From Flavobacteriaceae bacterium (GTDB lineage: Bacteria > Bacteroidota > Bacteroidia > Flavobacteriales > Flavobacteriaceae): a stretch of 7,129 nucleotides of DNA. Below are positions 1-7,100 of the stretch, piece after piece; position 1 is the stretch's first letter, and each line of letters starts with the position of its first letter. Under the pieces are notes generated by a model. That model searched no databases. It saw only the letters and a program-made list of their open reading frames with translations, and was not told where the DNA came from. A program made the position numbers and the translations under genes. The DNA is taken from assembly GCA_013214275.1 (NCBI GenBank), contig JABSPP010000087.1, positions 1 to 7,129 on the forward strand, given 5' to 3'.

Positions 1-1180
1 GTTGTATCCTATAGTTCACTTGAAAGGAGGTGATATTGAAGTTGCAATCACACACAGCAAGACGCAGTATTCTGAGGAATATCATTCTTTTGTAAATGGT
101 CAGCATACCACGCAAGGAGGAACGCATCAGGCTGCCTTCAGAGAGGCGGTCGTACGTACTGTACGAGAATTTTTTAAAAAGAATTTTGATGCGTCTGACG
201 TACGTAAATCCATTATTTCTGCGGTAAGTATTAAAGTGATGGAACCTGTGTTTGAAAGTCAGACGAAAACCAAGTTAGGTTCTACAGAAATGGGTGGAGG
301 ATTGCCTACAGTAAGAACATATATTAACGATTTTGTTAAGAGATATCTAGACAATTACCTTCATAAAAATACCGAGACTGCGGAGAAACTTCAGAAAAAA
401 ATACTCCAAGCAGAGAAGGAGCGAAGAGAACTTTCTGGAATTCGAAAACTAGCTAGAGAGCGAGCAAAAAAGGCGAGTCTTCACAATAAGAAGTTGCGCG
501 ATTGCCGTGTGCATTTTGGCGATACTAAGAAAGAGAGTTATCTAGATACCACACTGTTTATCACGGAGGGTGATTCGGCTTCTGGTTCGATTACAAAATC
601 TAGAAATGTCAATACCCAAGCGGTGTTTAGCCTAAAAGGGAAGCCATTAAATTCTTATGGACTTTCAAAGAAGATCGTGTATGAAAATGAGGAGTTTAAC
701 TTGCTACAAGCGGCTCTGAATATCGAGGACGGTTTGGAAGGATTGCGCTACAACAATATTGTGATTGCGACCGACGCTGATGTTGATGGAATGCACATTC
801 GATTGTTACTGATTACGTTCTTTTTACAATTTTTCCCCGAGGTGATTAAAGAAGGTCATTTGTATATTTTGGAAACGCCATTATTTAGGGTTCGAAATAA
901 AAAAGAAACTATTTACTGTTATTCTGAAGAGGAAAAGCAAGTAGCAATAGAAAAATTAAGAGGAAAACCAGAAATCACCCGGTTTAAAGGATTGGGTGAA
1001 ATTTCGCCCAATGAATTTGTTCATTTTATTGGAGATGACATGCGTTTGGATCCTGTAATGCTAGACAAGGAAATGTCTATTGACCAAATGTTGCAATTTT
1101 ACATGGGAAAAAATACACCTGATAGACAAAAGTTTATCATAGAAAATTTAAAGGTTGAACTAGATGTGGTTGAGGAGTAA
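1..1180 (+). CDS. parE: DNA topoisomerase IV subunit B (ParE), 5'-truncated by window edge
   Basis: ATP-hydrolysing subunit of type IIA topoisomerase IV, which with ParC decatenates daughter chromosomes. The frame is open from base 2 to a TAA at 1178-1180 (392 codons). The first codon, TTG, lies inside the gene and is not the start. About 220-230 N-terminal residues, the GHKL ATPase core, are missing if the protein has the usual length of about 620. Visible in fragment numbering: the end of the transducer domain with GGTH (39-42) and the ATP-sensing QTK loop (87-89); a basic helical stretch (about 125-165); the TOPRIM domain with EGDSA (catalytic Glu189), SLKGKPLN (210-217) and TDADVDG (metal-binding Asp258, Asp260, Asp262); and the C-terminal RFKGLGE motif (327-333). 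All key residues are intact. ParE is preferred to GyrB because parC follows and because of the overall family look; a gyrB call cannot be wholly excluded. The gene ends 3 bases before the next start, indicating an operon. Confidence 0.95.
   Translation, partial: LYPIVHLKGGDIEVAITHSKTQYSEEYHSFVNGQHTTQGGTHQAAFREAVVRTVREFFKKNFDASDVRKSIISAVSIKVMEPVFESQTKTKLGSTEMGGGLPTVRTYINDFVKRYLDNYLHKNTETAEKLQKKILQAEKERRELSGIRKLARERAKKASLHNKKLRDCRVHFGDTKKESYLDTTLFITEGDSASGSITKSRNVNTQAVFSLKGKPLNSYGLSKKIVYENEEFNLLQAALNIEDGLEGLRYNNIVIATDADVDGMHIRLLLITFFLQFFPEVIKEGHLYILETPLFRVRNKKETIYCYSEEEKQVAIEKLRGKPEITRFKGLGEISPNEFVHFIGDDMRLDPVMLDKEMSIDQMLQFYMGKNTPDRQKFIIENLKVELDVVEE
22..34 (+). other. Internal perfect anti-Shine-Dalgarno match inside parE
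   Basis: The 13 bases GAAAGGAGGTGAT are fully complementary to the conserved 3' end of 16S rRNA. They lie within the parE codons for LKGGDI. No ATG or GTG follows at ribosome-binding distance. A TTG at 36-38 is 5 bases downstream but opens a frame of only 19 codons before a stop, so this is probably a coding coincidence or an internal ribosome-contact site, not a true start. A second match, AAGGAGG, sits at 114-120. Confidence 0.3.
1172..1177 (+). promoter_or_regulatory. Shine-Dalgarno-like site for the 65-residue ORF
   Basis: GAGGAG lies in the last two sense codons of parE (Glu-Glu), six bases before the ATG at 1184. Its overlap with the parE stop and the 3-base intergenic gap fit translational coupling, where ribosomes finishing parE load onto the next gene. 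Bacteroidota rarely rely on Shine-Dalgarno pairing, so the match could simply reflect the acidic end of ParE. Confidence 0.4.
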
Positions 1181-1183
1181 GAG

Positions 1184-1381
1184 ATGAAGGCAGTAGCAAA
1201 AGTTTTTAATGCCATGTCAATCATTTTTGTGGTCATCCTTATTTTTTGGTTGGTAAAATTGAACTACAACGACTTGTCCTTTAAACAGAACAGAAGTGCT
1301 TATCTTGGAATTTCATCGGTATTACTAATGATTTTTGCTTTACAGATGATCAAACGTTCTGTAAATAGGAAGAGAAAATAA
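1184..1381 (+). CDS. Small two-helix membrane protein of unknown function between parE and parC
   Basis: I do not recognise a named family. The 65-residue product has two hydrophobic stretches that look like membrane helices: residues about 8-25 (rich in Ile, Val, Phe, with FWLV near the end) and about 39-56 (AYLGISSVLLMIFAL). They are joined by a polar loop with Asn, Asp, Lys and Arg. The C-terminus is strongly basic (KRSVNRKRK), so by the positive-inside rule both ends should face the cytoplasm. There is no signal peptidase site, lipobox or cysteine. The ATG at 1184 is chosen because it starts 3 bases after the parE stop with a GAGGAG six bases upstream; the stop is TAA at 1379-1381, 43 bases before parC. 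Position and coupling make it a real gene despite its size. A role in tethering topoisomerase IV, or in the envelope, would be pure inference. Confidence 0.8.
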   Translation: MKAVAKVFNAMSIIFVVILIFWLVKLNYNDLSFKQNRSAYLGISSVLLMIFALQMIKRSVNRKRK

Positions 1382-1424
1382 AAGTTATAAAAAATAACCC
1401 TTTAAATGAAGATCGTTTTACGAC

Positions 1425-4064
1425 ATGAGCGAAGAGATGAATGACCAAGAAGAATTCGACGAAGAATTGAGTCAAACTGAGCACACTGAAGCTACGGAAA
1501 CCATTACCAAAGTCACAGGAATGTATAAGGAATGGTTTTTAGATTATGCTTCTTATGTTATTTTAGAAAGAGCTGTTCCTGCTATTAATGATGGCTTTAA
1601 ACCTGTACAGCGACGTATCATGCATTCTATGAAAGATTTGGATGATGGTCGTTATAACAAAGTTGCCAATATTGTAGGTCACACTATGCAATATCACCCT
1701 CATGGGGATGCTTCTATTGCGGATGCTATGGTGCAAATGGGACAGAAAGAGCTGCTCATAGACATGCAAGGAAACTGGGGAAATATTCTCACAGGAGATC
1801 GCGCCGCTGCTTCTCGTTATATTGAGGCGCGCTTGTCTAAATTTGCACTAGAGGTTATTTTTAATCCAAAAACTACCGAATGGCAAGCTTCTTATGACGG
1901 GCGTAAAAAAGAGCCTGTACACCTGCCAGTAAAATTTCCTCTAGTATTGGCTCAAGGAGCGGAGGGAATTGCGGTTGGGCTCTCTACAAAAATTTTACCT
2001 CATAATTTTAATGAGCTAATTGATGCCTCTATTAAATATCTAAAAGGAAGAAGTTTTAGAATTCTACCTGACTTTCTAACGGGAGGAATTGCCGACTTTT
2101 CCAATTATAACGATGGAAAACGAGGTGGCAAGGTACGTGTTCGAGCAAAAATCTCTCAGTTAGACAAGAAAACACTAGTCATTACAGAAATTCCTTTCGC
2201 TACAACAACGTCAAGTATTATCGATAGTATTTTAAAAGCGAATGACAAAGGAAAGATCAAGATCAAACGTATAGAGGACAATACTGCCGCTCATGTAGAA
2301 ATTCTTGTTCATCTTCCTCCCAATATTTCGCCAGATAAGACAATTGATGCCTTGTACGCCTTTACCAATTGTGAAAATTCGATTTCTCCCCTTTGTTGCA
2401 TTATCGAGAATAACAAACCTAAGTTTGTGGGTGTTACTGAAATGCTTAAAACATCGACAGATTATACTGTGGAACTGTTGAAAAGAGAACTTGAGATTCA
2501 ACTGAGTGAGTTAGAAGAACAGTGGCATTTCGCCTCTCTTGAACGCATTTTTATTGAGAACAGGATTTACCGAGACATAGAGGAAGAAGAAACTTGGGAA
2601 GGGGTAATTACAGCCATCGATAAAGGGCTGAAGCCTTATATTACTCATCTGAAAAGGTCAATTACAGAACAGGATATTATCCGTCTCACAGAAATCAGAA
2701 TCAAGAAAATTTCTAAGTTTGATGTCGACAAAGCCAAGCATTTTATTGAAAGTTTGGAGGGCAAGATTGAAGAAACGAAGCATCACCTTGCTCATTTAAT
2801 TGATTTTGCCATTGACTATTTTAAAGAACTGAAGAAAAAGTACGGTAAAGGGAAAGAGCGCAAGACAGAAATTCGAACTTTTGATGACATTGTTGCGACT
2901 AAAGTCGTTATTCGGAATACCAAGTTATATGTCAACCGAGTTGAAGGGTTTATAGGAACATCACTCAGAAAAGACGAGTATGTTACAGATTGTGCCGATA
3001 TTGATGATGTAATTATCTTCCGTAAAGATGGGAAGATGATGGTGACTAAAGTGGCTTCCAAGACTTTTGTAGGAAAAGACATGATACATGTAGCTGTATT
3101 TAAGAAAAAAGATAAACGTACAGTGTATAATATGATGTATCGAGACGGTAGGGGAGGCCCTAGTTACATGAAGCGCTTTACTGTTACAGGAGTAACTCGT
3201 GATAAAGAATATGATCTAACCAACGGAAGCAAGGGTTCTGTTGTTCACTATTTTACTGCTAATCCGAACGGAGAAGCAGAAGTTGTTACCATTAATCTGA
3301 GGGCCGCAGGTAGTATAAAAAAGCTTAAATGGGATATCGATTTTGCCGACCTTGCTGTTAAAAGTCGTGGGGTGCGAGGAAATACGATCACAAAATATGC
3401 TATTAAGAAAGTAGAGTTTAAGTATGCAGGAGTTTCTACCCTAAAGCCTCGAAAAATCTGGTTTGATGATACTGTTCAACGATTAAATGTAGATGATCGT
3501 GGAGATTTATTAGGAGAGTTTAAAGCAGAAGATAAAATATTAATTGCCACACAATCAGGGAAAATTAAGGCAGTAACTCCTAATTTGCAAATGCATTTTG
3601 AAGACGATATGATTGTTTTAGAGAAATGGAATCCTAGAAAGCCAATTTCTGTAATTTATTTTGATGGAGATAAGCAAAAATACTATGTCAAACGTTTTTT
3701 AATTGAGATCCCTGAAAAAGAAGAAATTTTTATTTCAGAGCATCCAAGCTCACAGTTAGAAATTATTGCAACTGACTATAGACCTGTGGCTGAAATTCTT
3801 TTTTCGAAGCGCTCTCTAGATAAAAGAAGGGTAAATTTTGAAGAGTTTATTGCGGTGAAAGGAATTCGTGCTCAAGGAAATCAACTGACAACTGAAAAAA
3901 TCAAACAGGTCAATTTACTAGAGCCACTTCCATACGAAGAACCTAAAGAACTACCAGTAGAGGAAGTGGAAGTAGTAGATGAGGAGATTGTAAGTGAACG
4001 TTTAGCAAACAAAACTGAGGAGGATCTAAAACAGGATCATAATGGACAAATAACATTGTTTTAG
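1425..4064 (+). CDS. parC: DNA topoisomerase IV subunit A (ParC)
   Basis: DNA-breaking and rejoining subunit of topoisomerase IV; the cytoplasmic complex with ParE unlinks replicated chromosomes. The 879-residue product has an acidic N-terminal leader (1-27) and the winged-helix breakage domain with QRR (62-64), HPHGD (91-95) and the catalytic tyrosine Tyr132 in AASRYIEARLS. The tower and coiled-coil gate follow (about 340-470). A C-terminal beta-pinwheel DNA-wrapping domain spans about 490-830, with repeated KRF strands at 583-585 and 756-758. The last 40 residues are an acidic, Pro/Glu-rich tail ending in QITLF. In place of the QRRGGKG GyrA-box there is only a degenerate GRGGP (575-579), which favours ParC over GyrA. 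At the position of E. coli GyrA Ser83 there is Ala96; the acidic residue at 100 is kept. The ATG at 1425 gives the family-like acidic leader; an in-frame ATG at 1437 is an alternative. It is probably co-transcribed with parE and the small gene upstream. Stop is TAG. Confidence 0.96.
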   Translation: MSEEMNDQEEFDEELSQTEHTEATETITKVTGMYKEWFLDYASYVILERAVPAINDGFKPVQRRIMHSMKDLDDGRYNKVANIVGHTMQYHPHGDASIADAMVQMGQKELLIDMQGNWGNILTGDRAAASRYIEARLSKFALEVIFNPKTTEWQASYDGRKKEPVHLPVKFPLVLAQGAEGIAVGLSTKILPHNFNELIDASIKYLKGRSFRILPDFLTGGIADFSNYNDGKRGGKVRVRAKISQLDKKTLVITEIPFATTTSSIIDSILKANDKGKIKIKRIEDNTAAHVEILVHLPPNISPDKTIDALYAFTNCENSISPLCCIIENNKPKFVGVTEMLKTSTDYTVELLKRELEIQLSELEEQWHFASLERIFIENRIYRDIEEEETWEGVITAIDKGLKPYITHLKRSITEQDIIRLTEIRIKKISKFDVDKAKHFIESLEGKIEETKHHLAHLIDFAIDYFKELKKKYGKGKERKTEIRTFDDIVATKVVIRNTKLYVNRVEGFIGTSLRKDEYVTDCADIDDVIIFRKDGKMMVTKVASKTFVGKDMIHVAVFKKKDKRTVYNMMYRDGRGGPSYMKRFTVTGVTRDKEYDLTNGSKGSVVHYFTANPNGEAEVVTINLRAAGSIKKLKWDIDFADLAVKSRGVRGNTITKYAIKKVEFKYAGVSTLKPRKIWFDDTVQRLNVDDRGDLLGEFKAEDKILIATQSGKIKAVTPNLQMHFEDDMIVLEKWNPRKPISVIYFDGDKQKYYVKRFLIEIPEKEEIFISEHPSSQLEIIATDYRPVAEILFSKRSLDKRRVNFEEFIAVKGIRAQGNQLTTEKIKQVNLLEPLPYEEPKELPVEEVEVVDEEIVSERLANKTEEDLKQDHNGQITLF

Positions 4065-4079
4065 TGTTGTGTAAATCCT

Positions 4080-4111
4080 AAAAATATTCAAAATAATTGA
4101 ATAACAACACT
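4080..4111 (-). terminator. Candidate secA terminator, possibly shared with parC
   Basis: In the 60-base spacer between the convergent genes, TATTCAA (4085-4091) and TTGAATA (4097-4103) form a 7-bp stem with a 5-base loop. Read on the minus strand, the hairpin starts 21 bases past the secA stop and is followed at once by five T residues (4084-4080), the layout of an intrinsic terminator, though the stem is AT-rich and weak. An outer pair, AGTGTTGT (4063-4070, overlapping the parC stop) and ACAACACT (4104-4111), encloses it and could add stability to a transcript from either strand; on the plus strand only TTTA follows it. Confidence 0.45.
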
Positions 4112-4124
4112 TTATGTGAAAATA

Positions 4125-7100
4125 CTACTTCAAAATCCATTCTCCCTTATCAATGAGAGGAATTGCTTGTTTGTATTTAACTACTTTTTCTTCCCCACTC
4201 ATGATATTTTTGATGGTAACCAGCTCATTTCTTCCAATTTTAGGTTTTTCTCTAACAATGGTTTCAACAGATCCCTCCTGCTGCTGTCTAGAATTGGCGA
4301 TAGCTTGCTCTGTTGAGTTTTGAACTTCTTCTTTTCGTAAGTTTAATTTTTCTCTTTGTTGCTTTCGAGCTTCTGAAACTTGCGCTCTTCCTTGGTTGGG
4401 TAACTCGCCCTTAAAAAGAAAGGACAGCACTTCTCGATTGATTTTGTCTATGGTTATTTTAAATAATTCAAAGGCTTCAAACTTATAGATCAACAAAGGA
4501 TCTTTTTGCTCATAAGAAGCATTTTGAACAGATTGCTTTAATTCATCCATTTTACGCAAATGCTCCTTCCAGTTTTCGTCAATAATCGCAAGAGTAATAT
4601 TCTTCTCAAAATCTTTCGCTAAAGATTTCCCTTCGGTTTCGTAGGCCTCCTTTAAATTGGTTACCACTTGTAGTGATTTAATACCGTCAGTAAACGGAAC
4701 AACAATTCGCTCGTAACGATCTCCTTCGTTTTCATACACATTTTTGATGACTGGAAATGTTAACATAGCATTTCGTGTAGCTTTTTCTTTGTAATGCGCT
4801 GTAATTATTTCATATAATTTGTCTGTCAACTCAGATTCGGTAGTGGATTCAAACTCCTCTTCAGTAAACGGGGAGGTCATAGACGTAAAACGAATGAGTT
4901 CGAACTCAAAGTTTTGAAAATCTTTATTGATTTTATTGGTGTTAATGATTGATTGGCACGTGTCATAGATCATATTAGCAACATCAATCTGTAAGCGTTT
5001 TCCGTCAAGAGCGTTTCTTCTTCTTTTGTAGATAAACTCTCGTTGAGAGTTCATAATGTCGTCATACTCTAACAAACGCTTTCGGATTCCAAAATTGTTT
5101 TCTTCCACTTTTTTTTGTGCTCTTTCGATGGATTTGGTAATCATAGAGTGCTGAATAACTTCTCCTTCTTTTAATCCCATACGATCCATCATTTTGGCAA
5201 TTCTTTCAGATCCAAACAATCGCATCAGATTATCGTCAAGCGCCACATAAAACTGTGATGATCCCACATCTCCTTGTCGCCCTGCACGACCTCTTAACTG
5301 TCTATCTACTCTACGTGAGTCGTGTCTTTCTGTGCCTATAATGGCTAAACCTCCATCTTCTTTTACTTGTTCAGAGAGTTTGATATCTGTTCCACGACCA
5401 GCCATATTGGTTGCGATTGTTACTTGTCCTGGTTTTCCAGCTTCAGCAACAACATCGGCTTCTTTCTTATGTAATTTAGCATTCAGGATATTGTGACTAA
5501 TTTTACGCATTTTGAGCATTCGGCCTAATAATTCAGAAATCTCTACAGAAGTAGTTCCAACAAGCACAGGTCTCTTGGCTTCAACCAACTTTACGATATC
5601 ATCGATTACAGCATTGAATTTTTCTCTGGTGGTTTTGTAGACTAAATCCTGCTTATCGTCTCGTGCAATAGGCTTATTGGTGGGTATCTCAACAACGTCT
5701 AATTTGTAGATTTCCCAAAATTCACCAGCTTCTGTAATGGCTGTACCTGTCATACCAGAGAGTTTGCGGTACATTCTAAAATAGTTTTGTAGGGTAACGG
5801 TAGCGAAAGTTTGCGTTGCATCTTCAATCTTTACATTTTCTTTAGCTTCTATAGCTTGGTGGAGTCCATCGGAGTATCTGCGACCATCCATAATACGTCC
5901 TGTCTGCTCATCAACAATCATCACTTTATTGTCTACCACAACGTATTCCACATCTTTTTCAAATAAACTATATGCTTTTAGTAGCTGATTCATTGTGTGA
6001 ATACGCTCACTTTTGACATTAAAATCTTTGTAGAGTGTTTCTTTGAGTTGTGCTTTTTTTTCTGGGGATGACTCGCTCTCGTCAATGGCACCAATCTCAA
6101 TTCCCATATCGGGTAAAACGAAGAAGTTTTCGTCGTTTGTTTTGGTGGATAAATGTGCAATTCCTTTGTCGGTGAGATCAATTGAATTGTTTTTTTCTTC
6201 GATAACATACCACAACTCAGCATCAATTTCTGGCATGAGTTTGTTATTGTCTGCCATGTAGGTGTTCTCTGTTTTTTGAAGTAATTGTTTTACACCTTCT
6301 TGTGACAGGAATTTAATCAATGCCTTATTTTTGGGAATACCTCTGTAAACTCTCAAAAGTAGAAATCCGCCTTCTTTTGTGTTTCCCTCAGCAATTAATT
6401 TTTTGGATTCAGCCAAAACTCCAACTAAATATTTGTTTTGTAGTGAAACTAGGTCGTAAACTAGAGGCTTTAATTCATTAAACTCGTGTCTATCACCTTG
6501 AGGAACAGGTCCAGAGATAATTAAGGGGGTTCTTGCATCATCAATTAAAACTGAGTCAACTTCATCTATGATAGCATAATTAGGAGCTCTCTGTACGAGG
6601 TCTTCTTTAGAGTTAGCCATATTGTCGCGCAGGTAATCAAAGCCAAATTCGTTGTTGGTTCCATAGGTAATGTCTGCATTGTAGGCCTTTCTTCTCGCTT
6701 CTGAGTTAGGCTGGTGTTCATCAATACAGTCAGTACTGAGTCCGTGAAATTCAAAAATAGGAGCCATCCAAGCGCGGTCGCGTTTAGCTAGGTAATTATT
6801 TACTGTGACCACATGGACACCATTTCCGGTAAGTGCGTTAAGATACACAGGAAGCGTGGAAACAAGTGTTTTTCCTTCACCTGTCATCATTTCAGCAATT
6901 TTTCCTTGATGCAAGACAGACCCACCAATTAGCTGTACGTCATAGTGAATCATATCCCAAGTTACTGGTTTTCCTGTAGCATCCCATGAGTTTTGCCAAT
7001 ATGCATAGTCACCATCTAGGTAGATATGATCATGTTTTCCAGAAAGCTCTCTATCAAAAGGAGTGGCAGTCACTTCGAGTTCTCCGTTTTCAACAAATCG

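Noticed and set aside
150..166. Inverted repeat TCGTAC / GTACGA with a 5-base spacer in parE, and a nearby ACGTACGTA at 199-207
   Set aside because: It falls on Val-Arg-Thr-Val-Arg codons of a conserved domain; short GTAC palindromes arise easily from these codons and there is no operator context.
1382..1424. A separate promoter for parC in the 43-base spacer
   Set aside because: I could not find a convincing Bacteroidota -33 TTTG / -7 TAnnTTTG pair; the spacer is simply AT-rich and compatible with read-through from parE.
1406..1444. 12-codon ORF (ATG at 1406) overlapping the parC start in another frame
   Set aside because: Too short and with no ribosome-binding signal; could be a leader peptide in principle, but nothing in the sequence supports regulation.
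1563..3082. Three minus-strand ORFs of 68-89 codons opposite parC (1563-1769, 2232-2501, 2816-3082)
   Set aside because: They lie fully antisense to well-conserved ParC domains, have low-complexity composition and no plausible domains, and read as shadows of the real gene.
4116..4316. Plus-strand 66-codon ORF starting in the parC-secA spacer
   Set aside because: Almost all of it is antisense to the SecA C-terminal coding region; the Phe/Leu-rich composition is what the complement of Lys/Glu-rich coding gives.
5990..6754. Further ORFs overlapping secA (5990-6226, 6043-6261, 6566-6754)
   Set aside because: Each overlaps conserved SecA sequence in another frame or strand and shows no recognisable protein features.
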